From Sediminicola arcticus (GTDB taxonomy: Bacteria; Bacteroidota; Bacteroidia; Flavobacteriales; Flavobacteriaceae), in assembly GCF_040566695.1 (NCBI RefSeq), contig NZ_JBEXAE010000002.1:186001-250000 (forward strand): 64,000 bases of DNA, written 5' to 3'. Below, one piece after another: positions 44,880 through 55,600 of this stretch. The notes beneath the pieces were generated by a model, which saw nothing but the letters and a program-made list of their open reading frames with translations, was not told where the DNA came from and did not search any database. Positions within the stretch are counted from its first letter, which is position 1. Each line of letters opens with the position of its first letter. The position numbers were made by a program, and so were the translations under genes.

Positions 44880-46262
44880 CTAGAAGGAATCATTCAGATT
44901 ACTTACCCGAATCAGTTTCTTATTCACAAACTCGTGAATCCCCAACTCCGATAGTTCACGGCCAAAACCTGATCGTTTTGTTCCGCCAAAAGGAAAATCG
45001 GCTTGTGTCCAGGTAGGATGATTGATGAATAACATGCCCGAATCTATTTGGTCAGCTATTCTTTTTCCGCGTTCAATATCTTGTGTGAATATGGAACCTC
45101 CCAAACCAAAATCAGAATCATTGGCCAGATCAATGGCAGCCTGTTCGTCTTTTACCACATAGAAGGAAGCTACAGGACCAAATAATTCTTCATGATAAGC
45201 AGCAATGCCTGGGTTCAAATCAGTAAGTATGGTAGGTTCCATAAATGCACCTTCACGGTCTGCGCGTTTACCGCCCAGTAACACTTTTGCACCTCCTTCA
45301 ACTGAACGATTGACCTGATCTGCCAAATGCTCGGCTGCTCCTTCACTGCTTAAGGGACCTAATTGAGTAGCAGGATCCATCGGATCACCTAATTTTAATT
45401 TTGATAATGCATCCTTGAATTTTTGAATAAACTCATCGGCTATTGCTTCCACGGCAATAAACCGCTTAGAGGCAATACAACTTTGACCATTATTATTCAT
45501 CCTTCCTACAACTGCCCATTCTACTGTTTTTGCCACATCAGCATCTTCCAGTATAATGAACGCATCGTTGCCACCCAGTTCTAATACCACCTTCTTCAAG
45601 TGTTTTCCTGCCTCCATAGCAACACTTGCACCGGCTTCCTCACTTCCTGTTAAGGAAACGCCTTTTATCCTTTTATCAGAAACCAATGCTGATGCACGTC
45701 TGCCGGAGATGAATAGATTCGTATACAATCCTTTAGGAGCCTCTGCTTCTTCGAAGAGTTCTTCAATGGCAGTAGCACATTGTGGAACGTTGGAGGCGTG
45801 TTTAAGTAAAATAGTATTGCCTACCATAATGTTAGGTGCTGCAAATCGCACTACTTGATAGAAAGGGAAATTCCAAGGCATCACACCTAATAAAGCTCCA
45901 ATGGGACTGTTACGAATGATCGCCGTTCCATATTCTGGGTCGAGTACTTTATCGGCAAGAAACGCTTCTCCATTATCCGCATAATAATCAAGGATATTAG
46001 CACTCAAATCGATTTCTCCTTCTGCTTGGGCAAGGAGTTTGCCCATTTCTAGTGTAATGGTTTTTGCTAGTGCTGTTTTTTTAGCTCGCATAAGGGTGGC
46101 TACTTTGTGCAATAAATCAGCCCGCTGTTGGTAGCTAGTTTCCTTCCATTTCACAAAAGCTCCTTGCGCTTTTGCAACCTTGGCATCAACTGCTTTTTCT
46201 GTCATTTCTTCGAACGATTTTACTGTCTTATTTGTGTTTGGATTAACTGTTTGTATAGACAT
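44880..46262 (-). CDS. NAD(P)-dependent aldehyde dehydrogenase (succinate-semialdehyde type)
   Basis: The start is ATG 46262 (MSIQTVNPNTNKT); the frame continues upstream but those residues are hydrophobic and unlike the family. 460 residues. Catalytic Cys in GQSCIASKRFIAVE, Glu in LELGGNDAFIILEDAD, and the cofactor motif TGSEEAGASVA. The C-terminus FGRELSELGIHEFVNK is typical of the gabD/ALDH branch. Oxidises an aldehyde such as succinate semialdehyde. It heads the oxidoreductase group read to lower coordinates. Confidence 0.93.
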   Translation of the reverse strand: MSIQTVNPNTNKTVKSFEEMTEKAVDAKVAKAQGAFVKWKETSYQQRADLLHKVATLMRAKKTALAKTITLEMGKLLAQAEGEIDLSANILDYYADNGEAFLADKVLDPEYGTAIIRNSPIGALLGVMPWNFPFYQVVRFAAPNIMVGNTILLKHASNVPQCATAIEELFEEAEAPKGLYTNLFISGRRASALVSDKRIKGVSLTGSEEAGASVAMEAGKHLKKVVLELGGNDAFIILEDADVAKTVEWAVVGRMNNNGQSCIASKRFIAVEAIADEFIQKFKDALSKLKLGDPMDPATQLGPLSSEGAAEHLADQVNRSVEGGAKVLLGGKRADREGAFMEPTILTDLNPGIAAYHEELFGPVASFYVVKDEQAAIDLANDSDFGLGGSIFTQDIERGKRIADQIDSGMLFINHPTWTQADFPFGGTKRSGFGRELSELGIHEFVNKKLIRVSNLNDSF

Positions 46263-46815
46263 ATTGATTAAGTTTTTAATTACGTGGTATGGGAAATATT
46301 CCTTTATTGTTTTGAAAGCATATCCAAAAACATACTTCACTTTCATGACACAGAATATCACAATAGCTAAAGTCAAAACTGATTAAATGACTTTAGGTAA
46401 GTTAGGAACATTATAGATTAGTGTGTTACACAATGATTGGAAATAGTTATATGATTCTTATACTGGCCAATATATATTGCGTAAAAAAAAATGAGGTGGA
46501 GGGTTACTTGTGAAAATAGCTAACGTTGTTCTCTTTTCTAGCTGTCCGTATGTAATTTTGCCTTTGAGGTAAGTTACTCTAAACTTTCTGGCAATTGAGT
46601 ATAGTTATTACTATCATAAGAATATATGGTTAATGATCATATCCAATTTAAATGAATTATTCATCTCTGCCTAATAGAACTTTGGGGGTATAATATTTTG
46701 GATTTTTACAAACAGTTTTAATCCCGTAAAAGGTCAATTAACGAAACTACCAAAAGAGACCACGAACAGGACACCCTCTAAAAAGGTATTTTATATTTTA
46801 GAAATGGTAATGTAA
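46263..46815. other. Stretch without a gene upstream of the AraC remnant
   Basis: No supported gene. Sequence is AT-rich with stops in all frames and is probably eroded island DNA. Confidence 0.5.
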
Positions 46816-46962
46816 AAAAGAGATTTGATGTCCGGTAAAGTTGTGAGTGAGGTCTGTTACGCTTCGAGCTATGAAAGTCAATCGTATTTCGATCGTATTT
46901 TCAAGAAAATTACAGATGTTAATCCCAGAGAATTTCGAAATAAATATTCAATATCTCAATAA
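46816..46962 (+). pseudogene. C-terminal fragment of an AraC-family regulator
   Basis: Frame reads KRDLMSGKVVSEVCYASSYE then SQSYFDRIFKKITDVNPREF, the second HTH helix pair of AraC proteins (relatives: VSEICYELGFESQSYFNRFFKK...G-SP-EFR). The first HTH and the N-terminal domain are missing. Confidence 0.8.
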
Positions 46963-47021
46963 CCAAATTGGTCTTTTGCAAAAAGTTGTATCAAAAGAAA
47001 GTACTAGATGCTAACTACTGA

Positions 47022-47390
47022 TCTTTAATTTTTTCCATTCATCAAATTTTTGCAAAGTTTCTAGATTGCAATTCAAGAGAAAAGGGTGATAAAGCGTTTT
47101 GTATTCTAACTCATAATCATCCTTATTTAGATTCTTTTGACAAAAGATATTTATTTCGTATTGATACTAAGTCTATCACAGAAAATAATATTTTGGAAAT
47201 AAGCTTAGATTATTTAGATAAATCGAGAATAGATTTTACAAATAGAGAAACAAACATTCTTAAAAGATATAGTGGTAAGAATCTTAAAGATGCGATAAAC
47301 CTAAAAAATCAATATTTAGATTATAAGCACTATTTGGATGATCCTGAATTGGCAGATACTTTTAAAAAGTTATTATTTGCTAACATTTGA
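47022..47390 (+). pseudogene. Open frame of a protein fragment, unknown family
   Basis: 123 codons open between stops, with a coding-like composition (CILTHNHPYLDSFDKRYLFRI, then SITENNILEISLDYLDKSRI). No ATG near the start; the only start candidate is TTG at 47193. Probably the C-terminus of a larger gene, of a family I do not recognise. Confidence 0.45.
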
Positions 47391-47573
47391 ATTAATTGAT
47401 GTGAAATATTAAAAAAAATTAATGGCAAAATGAATAGAGATATTATTAAGCAATTATATACTCACAATATAATTAAGGATTATGCACTAAATTTATTATA
47501 GTTGACTAATGGTTATCTAAAATAAAATAAAACCATAACATATTTAATATCAATTTGTTACGTTTTTTTTAAA

Positions 47574-47586
47574 GTGGAGCCGGAGG
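47574..47586. other. att-like copy of the tmRNA 3' end (left of two)
   Basis: GTGGAGCCGGAGG, identical to 62533-62545 at the 3' end of the tmRNA gene. The following sequence (ATTACATATCCC) is not tmRNA. Integrative elements often leave such copies of their target at the junction. Confidence 0.7.
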
Positions 47587-47720
47587 ATTACATATCCCTA
47601 ATTCTCGCAATGTTGCAAATAAAAATACCCGTTGTTTACATAACGGGCATCCTAAAAGTTTTTAAAAATACTGAAGCAAGCTTGGCATTTTTTCTTGCCT
47701 TTAGTCTGCTGCGTATTTTT
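47577..47720 (+). repeat. Full copy of the duplicated att-associated element
   Basis: About 145 bp. Its first 44 bp recur at 31379-31422 and the rest recurs at 32751-32872. It includes two stem-loops (CCCGTTGTTTAC/ATAACGGG and an AAAATACTG.../CTGCGTATTTT stem). It is bracketed by the two exact GTGGAGCCGGAGG copies, 154 bp apart. Confidence 0.85.
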
Positions 47721-47727
47721 GAGTGTC

Positions 47728-47740
47728 GTGGAGCCGGAGG
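47728..47740. other. att-like copy of the tmRNA 3' end (right of two)
   Basis: Second exact GTGGAGCCGGAGG, followed by GTCTAGAACC, which still resembles the tmRNA T-arm (GATTCGAACC). This is the probable left boundary of the element reaching to 62.5 kb. Confidence 0.7.
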
Positions 47741-47800
47741 GTCTAGAACCTTTCTCTTGAAGCGCTTATGTATAGGGGTTTCGAGAGTTTATAGTTTCTA

Positions 47801-47819
47801 TACTCACCGAATAGGTGAC
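47801..47819. repeat. Subterminal repeat, left copy
   Basis: TACTCACCGAATAGGTGAC matches 62412-62430 at 18 of 19 positions. It lies 60 bp inside the left att-like site; the other copy is about 103 bp inside the right one. This layout suits arm-type integrase sites or element ends. Confidence 0.7.
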
Positions 47820-48150
47820 TTTTTAACAAGCCAAACAGATTTTTCGCTGCAAATCATTAAAAATTGAGGCCAGATATGACTCTACCCCAAGTAAACTAAT
47901 GAGGCATTCTGATACTAAAAATTATAAGAGTTGATATTAATTGGTTATGATATCTACCATTCAACATCTTTTTATTTTAAAGAAAAATACAGTAATTAAT
48001 CAAACTATTTATGCTTTGTTTTATATTACTACTATTTCATATTGCTTTAATTACTAGGTTCATTACTGCGATTAAGCAGGTTTCATAAGAACATTCATTC
48101 AAATGATTAATAAAAAGCCCAAGCCTTTCACCAATCCTGAAGCCTATTTA

Positions 48151-48702
48151 TTAAGGATTAGCAGTTGTTGCTTCCTGCGCTAATCTTGCATCATCCGGAG
48201 TATTTTCTAAATCCTTATCGAATAAATACAGTGTATCTATTGTGGCTTTTTCGCCGCCTGCAATTTTAATTTTATCTAATAAACTGATAGCAAGATTTTC
48301 TTCTTCTGTCTGTTCCTTCACAAACCATTGCAAGAAATTCCATGTAGCCCAATCTTCTTCAGTATGGGACAACTTTACTAAGTTATAAATGGCTTTAGTG
48401 TTACTTACTTCATGCTCAAACACCTTTTCAAAACAATTGTTTACACTTACAGGGTCGGCTGTGGGAGCAGGGATGGCAGTCACTTTCACTTTTGCGCCTC
48501 TTTTTAAAATGTATTCAAACAACTTCATCATGTGATTACGTTCTTCCGCTGCATGCCGGAAAAGAAAATTTGCAATGCCACTATATCCATCGTTGTCAGC
48601 CCATGAGGCATATGATAAATAGATTTGCGAAGCATGCGCTTCTTTTGTCATTTGATCATTTAATGCAGCTGCGAGCTTATCCGAAAGTCTATTAGTTTTC
48701 AT
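48151..48702 (-). CDS. Ferritin
   Basis: 183 residues. Four-helix-bundle ferritin with the diiron-site pattern (EAHASQIYLSYASWADNDGYSG, EERNHMMKLFEYI, FLQWFVKEQTEEENL). It starts MKTNRLSDKLAAALNDQMTKE. It stores iron as a mineral within a 24-mer and protects from Fenton chemistry. It is closely related to the broken copy at 40483-41033, so one was probably derived from the other. A hairpin terminator/leader lies about 100 bp upstream. Confidence 0.96.
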   Translation of the reverse strand: MKTNRLSDKLAAALNDQMTKEAHASQIYLSYASWADNDGYSGIANFLFRHAAEERNHMMKLFEYILKRGAKVKVTAIPAPTADPVSVNNCFEKVFEHEVSNTKAIYNLVKLSHTEEDWATWNFLQWFVKEQTEEENLAISLLDKIKIAGGEKATIDTLYLFDKDLENTPDDARLAQEATTANP

Positions 48703-48792
48703 CTGATATAATTTTAATAGGGTGATTTTTTAAAATATAGTAAAGCGAATCGTTATAACTGGATATGCAAATAAAACCCGCAGTATTAGTTA

Positions 48793-48837
48793 AACAACAA
48801 TAACTGCTAAAAGTTATTGTTGTTGGTTCTTTTTATT
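48793..48837. terminator. Hairpin terminator upstream of ferritin
   Basis: AACAACAATAAC pairs perfectly with GTTATTGTTGTT, followed on the plus strand by GGTTCTTTTTATTTTTTT. No plus-strand gene ends nearby, so its owner is unclear. Confidence 0.7.
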
Positions 48838-49144
48838 TTTTTGAGAATCAAAAATTGATCAATGCTTGTTATATTGCAGTGTGACTGATCTCTGCATTAA
48901 GCAAAGACGTAGAGTTTGTTGTAAGTGCGAACGGATGGAAAACACTTACCTCGTTACAGTTACTTCTACAACCTGACTACCCGTGACCTTCGTTTGAACA
49001 AGTATGGATTCAATTTATATTCAGTTGATTTCTAAAAGTAAACTGAATTGATTCAAGTTTTTTTGAAAATTTATTCCTTCGTCACAAATTGATTCACTTA
49101 AAATTTCCTAGCCAAACAGTGCGGTTACATTGTTCGTTTTGAGA

Positions 49145-49279
49145 CTATTTTTTACTTTGGTTTTTATCTATAGTTTTTTTATCAACATCAAATGTCTTAT
49201 CCTTAGTATCGGTACCCCCAGACGGATTCGTAGGATTTGATTGTTCTACTTTCCTCTTGAATTTTCTTTGGTCGCTCAT
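49145..49279 (-). CDS. Small hydrophilic protein, unknown function
   Basis: 44 residues, highly charged and basic: MSDQRKFKRKVEQSNPTNP, then a Gly-Thr-rich linker and a KDKTFDVDKKTIDK end. Intact ATG and stop. No membrane segment or known motif. It lies alone in an otherwise empty 850-bp gap between ferritin and aconitase, reading left. Confidence 0.5.
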   Translation of the reverse strand: MSDQRKFKRKVEQSNPTNPSGGTDTKDKTFDVDKKTIDKNQSKK

Positions 49280-49552
49280 TGTTTCTATTTTATTGATTTA
49301 CAACCAAGCATAATATACGATATAGGAAGCGAACGCTCCGTTAACACGGGTTAAACCTATGTTAAAAGAATCTCAAGAAGCAGAACCTGAAACCTTTAGT
49401 AGAAGTTCTTTCGTTCTCATTTTTTTATGAGTCCAGAAATTCATATATTATATGAAGAATAAAAAACTTGTCGGAATTCCTAATTTTGTGATACTTCTTC
49501 TTTACAGACTTCTCGAGCACACAAGTTAAACGTAGTCTCTAAAAACAAAAAA

Positions 49553-51529
49553 ATGAAACCATTGAACGTTGCACAGAAATTGATACAATCTCATCTCATA
49601 TCCGGGTCGGCAGACCCAGGAACAGAAATTGGATTAAAGATAGATCAGGCATTATTGCAAGATGCTACAGGAACTCTAGTGCAGTTAGAGCTAGAGGCAA
49701 TGGGTCTCGATAGTGCAAAGACCGAAGTGGCTGTGCAATATGTAGATCATAATTTATTACAGACCGATTTTAAAAATGCGGACGACCATCTTTTTTTGTA
49801 TTCGGCAGCTCAAAAATTTGGGCTATGGTATAGTAGGCCTGGCAACGGAGTGAGCCATCCAGTTCATATGGAACGTTTTGGAATTCCAGGGAAGTCCCTA
49901 GTAGGTTCCGATAGTCATAGTTGCGCCGCGGGATCTTTGGGAATGCTTGCCATTGGCACAGGTGGTTTAGATGTAGCCGCTGCGATAGCTGGGCAACCCT
50001 ATTTTGTAAAAATGCCAAAGATAATGGGCGTGAAACTGACGGGCAAACTTCCCGATTGGGTAAGCGCTAAGGATATCATACTTGAAATGTTACGTCGTTT
50101 CGGCGTTAAAGGGGGTATAGGTAATATAATAGAGTATTATGGGAATGGATTAACGTATTTGAGTGCCATGGATAGGCATGTCATAGCGAACATGGGTGCG
50201 GAACTCGGTGCTACTACAACGGTATTTCCAAGTGATGGAGAAACCCGTCGCTTTCTGAAATCCCAGGGAAGGGAAGGCGATTGGACCGAGATTTTAGCGG
50301 ATGAAGGTTGCTCTTATGACTTGGAGCATGAAATTCTACTGGACGAACTGGTTCCTCTAATCGCTTTACCCACAAGCCCCGGCAATGTTGTCCCCGTTCG
50401 CGATGTAGAAAACAGAAAAATCAGTCAGGTGGTCATCGGTTCTTCCGCCAATCCTGGACTGAGGGATTTTTGGATGGTAGGTGCCATTGTAAAGGATAGA
50501 AGCGTAAACCAAGAAGTATCCTTCGATATCAATCCCACTTCCCGACAGATTATTCAGAACATGATAAAAAACGGAACTTTTGCCAATCTGATAAAGGCAG
50601 GCGCGCGCTATCACCAGTCCGGATGTATGGGCTGCATTGGTATGGGACAAGCTCCGGCAAGCGGCACTATAAGTCTTCGGACGATGCCCCGTAATTTTCC
50701 GGACCGTTCTGGAACAAAAGACGACCAGGTCTATCTATGTAGTCCTGAAACTGCTGCTGCCTCCGCTTTAACAGGAAAAATTACAGACCCTAGAGATCTT
50801 GAAAATATGTTCGAAATGAAATATCCGCAATATGAATTCCCAGATGAGGAAATCATCAATATGGATATGTTGGTGCCGCCTACCAAGGATAATACCAAAA
50901 TTAAGCTTAAAAAGGGACCTAATATTAAATCTCTTCCAGAAATGAATGCACTAAAATCGACATACGAAGTTCCCGTACTATTAAAAATGGGAGACAATGT
51001 CTCTACAGATGAAATATTGAAAGCAGGTGCTGAAGTCCTTCCGTTTCGAAGTAATATTCCTGAAATAAGTAAATTCTCCTATTCCGTAATCGATGAAACA
51101 TTTTATGACCGGGCCTTGCTCACCAAAGAAAAGTATGGTGGACATATCGTCGTGGCCGGAGAGAACTACGCACAGGGCAGTAGTAGGGAACATGCTGCGA
51201 TTGCACCAAAATATTTAGGCCAAGTAGCCGTCATTGCTAAGGATTATGCACGGATCGCATGGCAGAATCTGATAAATTTCGGTATTCTTCCTTTAGAATT
51301 TGAAAACCCTCAGAATTATAACGATATCGAACAAGGGGCTTTAATCGAGTTCAAAAACCTAAGGGAAGATATAATGAATAAACATCGAATAAGAGTAAAG
51401 GTAAAAAACAAGAACAATACTATCGAAATTTTCACTAAGCAAAGTCTTAGCGATAGACAAATAGCATTATTGCTGAAGGGTGGGGTAATAAACGATTTCA
51501 AGGAGAAACTCACTTCATCGAAAAGTTGA
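49553..51529 (+). CDS. Aconitate hydratase, single-chain short type
   Basis: 658 residues. The [4Fe-4S] ligands are Cys residues in GSDSHSCAAGSLG, and in SGCMGCIGMGQAPASG (Cys-x2-Cys). The swivel domain follows with AGENYAQGSSREHAAI, containing the active-site Ser-Arg. It isomerises citrate and isocitrate through cis-aconitate. This short layout belongs to the Aquifex/archaeal-like branch, not to the about 750-residue aconitase usual in flavobacteria, so it may be an additional, transferred isozyme. The gene stands alone with an 850-bp gap before it. Confidence 0.95.
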   Translation: MKPLNVAQKLIQSHLISGSADPGTEIGLKIDQALLQDATGTLVQLELEAMGLDSAKTEVAVQYVDHNLLQTDFKNADDHLFLYSAAQKFGLWYSRPGNGVSHPVHMERFGIPGKSLVGSDSHSCAAGSLGMLAIGTGGLDVAAAIAGQPYFVKMPKIMGVKLTGKLPDWVSAKDIILEMLRRFGVKGGIGNIIEYYGNGLTYLSAMDRHVIANMGAELGATTTVFPSDGETRRFLKSQGREGDWTEILADEGCSYDLEHEILLDELVPLIALPTSPGNVVPVRDVENRKISQVVIGSSANPGLRDFWMVGAIVKDRSVNQEVSFDINPTSRQIIQNMIKNGTFANLIKAGARYHQSGCMGCIGMGQAPASGTISLRTMPRNFPDRSGTKDDQVYLCSPETAAASALTGKITDPRDLENMFEMKYPQYEFPDEEIINMDMLVPPTKDNTKIKLKKGPNIKSLPEMNALKSTYEVPVLLKMGDNVSTDEILKAGAEVLPFRSNIPEISKFSYSVIDETFYDRALLTKEKYGGHIVVAGENYAQGSSREHAAIAPKYLGQVAVIAKDYARIAWQNLINFGILPLEFENPQNYNDIEQGALIEFKNLREDIMNKHRIRVKVKNKNNTIEIFTKQSLSDRQIALLLKGGVINDFKEKLTSSKS

Positions 51530-51579
51530 TCCACCTTGGTGATACTTCAGATAGTCAAAAACATATGGGCATAATTAAT

Positions 51580-51909
51580 TCAAGAATTATCTTCGATAGT
51601 AGCACTTGGAACATTAGCCTTCCCGGAAGCTATTCCTGTCTCCATGGCGGAAGTACCCGAGTACATTTTACTTGTCCCGATTACTTGGCCATTAGAGGCT
51701 TTTAGGTTAAAGTAGGGACTGCCGTCCGAAGCAGCATTTCTTTCAAACACATTGTCATCTTGGGAATGTGTCCGCACGGATTCAATACCATTTTCACAGG
51801 AAGATTTGGCGATATACCCTTGACTGCTTAGTATTATTTCACCATTGCCAGCTTTCAGGTTAAATCTAAATTAATCTACCTTATCCTTATTAATTACAAA
51901 TTTGACCAT
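51580..51909 (-). pseudogene. YegP/DUF1508-family protein with an in-frame stop
   Basis: From ATG 51909 the frame reads MVKFVINKDKVD, stop (TAA), then FRFNLKAGNGEIILSSQGYIAK. This is the DUF1508 repeat with a stop where relatives have Glu or Gln (D-E-F-R-F). A second DUF1508 repeat follows (SPYFNLKASNGQVIGTSKMY). Length 110 codons equals the family. A start after the stop would need the GTG at 51777 and would lose the first repeat. YegP proteins are small two-repeat proteins of unknown function. Confidence 0.8.
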
Positions 51910-52635
51910 TGTGGATTGATTTAAGATTATTAATCTAACCAAGTCAAGGATTTTTTGATTTTGGAGGAACCATGATACTCTACTATTTAAATTCTTTTGA
52001 CTCCTAGAATTTTTTGTATTTATTGAGTTGTTTTAATAAAAATCAATAAAACGATATTTTTAGTTCTTTCTTTCAGTTTCATAGAACGAACGTTTTTTGA
52101 CAAAGTATTTTAAATGTAATACCAATCGTTTTAACGAAATAATAAAACACCGAAATGCACTTAAGACAATCCATACATTGAAATCTGCCTTTTTTCCTGT
52201 ACGAATTTCCCTATACCTTGGATTTTCAATTGTTGATAACCCAGAATTACCTTCTATATAGGAAACATTGTCAAGATAGAAAATGGTTTCATTCGGTATC
52301 ATATGGAACCAAATAAAATTTGTACTTCATAAAATGGATCGAAGGCCTTGGCGACTATATTAAATTGGTGACAGATCAAGCCAATGTCGTCATACTATCT
52401 ACCAAGAAATTTTGAGATTGGACTTCAAACCAAATTTGCACAATAATTATTAAAAAAAATCGTTGAGTAACTCAAAAATGGGTTTATCACCACTCAAATA
52501 GTACTTTTCACAACATTTATTTACGCTTTTGCCCCATAAGTATGATATTTAATTCTATGCAATTGGGTTCAATTAATCTTTTCAAAAAGAATTAATTGGA
52601 TTTTAATTCAGTTTTGTCCCAAACTTAACCAACCT
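51910..52635. other. Gap with a LytTR remnant, otherwise empty
   Basis: Apart from the LytTR piece at 52323-52415 no gene can be supported. A minus-strand frame at 52060-52302 lacks any family likeness. Confidence 0.5.
52323..52415 (+). pseudogene. LytTR DNA-binding domain fragment
   Basis: 30 codons reading YFIKWIEGLGDYIKLVTDQA then NVVILSTKKF and a stop. This is the start of a LytTR domain (IEGLGDY-IKL-T). The receiver domain and the rest are missing. It indicates that a LytTR response regulator once stood here. Confidence 0.7.
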
Positions 52636-55600
52636 ATGAATTCAGATAAACTCCATTATAAATGGCCGTTACTACTTTATGTGCTATTCACCTGTTATTT
52701 TTTTACATCCAATGGGCAAGTAGCGCAGGCCACCGTTGAACGTTTTACCCTCTCACAGACCAACTATATTATAGACTATTACAATGCTATAAATGGCGAT
52801 GCCGATCCCGCGAACGATATACGGGGAGAGATTGTACAGTGCAGTAACAATGGGGAATCGTTACTCAAAATTTTTCTTTGCGGAATCAATGATAGCCAGC
52901 TATTACAGGTCAACATTTTAGATGCACAAAGCATGGTATGGCAACAATTGGATGAGGGGAGCTGTGCAGTTTCTGATAACAATTGCGCCAATAAAAACCT
53001 AAGCTGTACTTGGAACGAGGTTGCTTCCGGCCCAAATTTTACGGCCACTACGGCAGGTGAGTTCCGTTTAGTGGTCAATGACCAGAACGGATTTCCTAGC
53101 CGCTACTATTTTAACGTTTTCCAAAATACTTTGGACATTCAGTACAGCAAGAAAGATATTGTATGTACCGCCCAGGGAAACATTACCATTACCAATTTGG
53201 GCAACGGTTATGGATACCAATTGGTCAATGTGGCAACCAATGCGGTCATTATCCCTTTTAGTAGTAACAATGGCCCCGCCTATGACTTTGCCGCAGGGCA
53301 AAACGGAAGCTATCGGGTAGAGGCGGTACAATTGGACAATACTGGAACACCCATTGCTGGGGCCTGTATCTATAGTACGCCCGATATCGATATTCTGGAT
53401 CGGGATTTTCAAGTATCGGTAAGTACATTGCCCAAAAGTTGTAACATACTGGGTAGCATAAACATCCAAGTAAACAATGTATTCCCTAATTACGAATATG
53501 AAATTCGATTGGACGATGGGTCAAATGGAGGTTTAGGAACACTTTTAGATGACGAGACTGCACAACCCGACAACAATTTTACTTTTAGCAATCTAAATCC
53601 CGGAAATTATATAGCCATAGCCAAAACAGATGATGGCTGTTCCTACTCTGAACGAGTAACAATAGCTAACAATAGCAACCTATATTTAAAAACACGGGTT
53701 TCACAGCACATTACCTGCAAGGAGGGTAATATCCTTATGAGCTCTGGCGGAGGAAAAACGCCACATACCTATGCTATTTGGTCCTATGTCAATGAAGATG
53801 GGGATACCATGATCTCTTATCCCTCGGTCGACGATATTCCGGTTTCGGCATACCAGACAAGCCAGATCTTTGATATCTATGATCCCGGGGATTATACCTT
53901 CGTCGTAATCGACCGATATAATTGTCCTGCCATCTCGAATACCGTAAGCATTGAGTTTAGACCAGCAGCCGATTATAATGCCACTTCGGTAATCGATGTT
54001 GTCTGTTTTGGGGACTCTTCCGGGGCTATAAAATTCAATCTTGTCAATAGTAATGGGTACCAGCTAACTTACTACCTTTTTGATGCGGCCACATTTGATG
54101 AAGAGAATTATAATTATAATAATGCCCTGGCTACAAATACATCGGGTAATTTCCCAGGCTTATCGGTAGGGGATTACGCCATTGTCATAAACCAGCGGAA
54201 AGGAAGTGCTTCTTGTGATTATTTTGAATATCATACCATTTCCGGGCAAGCTAATGCCCTTAACGGTAATGCTGTTTTAATTCAGGATTATACCTGTACT
54301 CAAGATGGAATCATAGAGGCGCAAAATGTATCGGGTGGAACGGCGCCTTATGAATACAGCATTGATGGCGTGAATTTTTTCTCCGGTCCGGGCGCTGAAA
54401 GATTTATAGGACTCACTGAGGGTACGTATACCATAACGATCAGGGATGCGGTTGGATGCACCCTGACCACCGATCCGATAACTCTGGATCCTTTAAATCT
54501 ACCTCGTGATTTAATATTTACTTCCACACAGGCAGTTTGCCCTACCTTAGTATCTGATGTCACAATTACTGTGGTAGATGGCAATGCCCCGTTTACTTAT
54601 GAAATTATTGCACCAGTTGCAGAGGTGTTAAATAATGGTAATGATGCAACCTTTACAGGCCTATCCCCTAAAACATATACCTTTCAGGTTACGGATGATA
54701 AGGGCTGCGTATTTCAAGAGAGTTATTCTATTGCACCTATAGTACCAATTAACGTAAATGGCCAATTGAACAATAACGTTACCTGTTTTGGGTTGTCGGA
54801 TGGAGCTATTACATTTAATATGGGTGGTTTTATCACTTCCTATGACTATGTGGTAACGGGACCTCTTCAGTTTTCGGATACCGGTGTAACGGCCAATACC
54901 ATTCCATTGACCGGTCTGGCCGAAGGGACCTATAACATTACTATAACTGATACCGAAACGAACTGTTCGGCAACCGACAACGTTACCGTGAATGCTCCAC
55001 CTTCCTCACTTCTTATTTCAAGTCTGGACGTGACCGAGATTTCATGTTCTTCCACTGGAGCGGTCACGATTTCCGCCAGTGGTGGATGGGGCGCTTATGA
55101 ATACGAATTGATGTACCCTTCCGGATCTAGTACGGGACCACAGAGAAACAACACGTTTTCCGGGCTAAACGATACCTCAGGAAACTATACGGTTACAGTT
55201 AGGGATGCCGGAGGATGTGAAGTCGCCCAAACTTTTGCATTTACGCCTTCTCCTCCTCCAGTTTTGGAATTGATTGCTAATACTCTATGTTATGATAGTA
55301 CTACGGGACTGAGTTTAACGGCAAATGTCGTTTCTGGCGGTACGGCGCCTTTTCAATATCGATTGAACGGTGGAGCTTACCAATCAGGAAACAATTTTAC
55401 GGGATTGGGACCTGGCAGTTATACCATTGAAGTCATAGATAGCAAGAGCTGTACAGATGTGGCAAGTTTGGAAATATTCCCCACATTGACAGCGACTTCA
55501 AACCTAGTCAAAGGTTTGGACTGTAGTGTTTCGCCCGAAGCGGAAATCGAAATCTCTATAGCAGACGGATCTCCAAATTACACCTATGAAGTTTTTTTGG

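Noticed and set aside
47574..47867. 97-residue frame
   Set aside because: It translates the att-like copies and the structured repeat, so it is not a gene.
52060..52302. 80-residue minus-strand frame
   Set aside because: No recognisable domain, basic mixed end, and it lies in a gap that otherwise shows only remnants.
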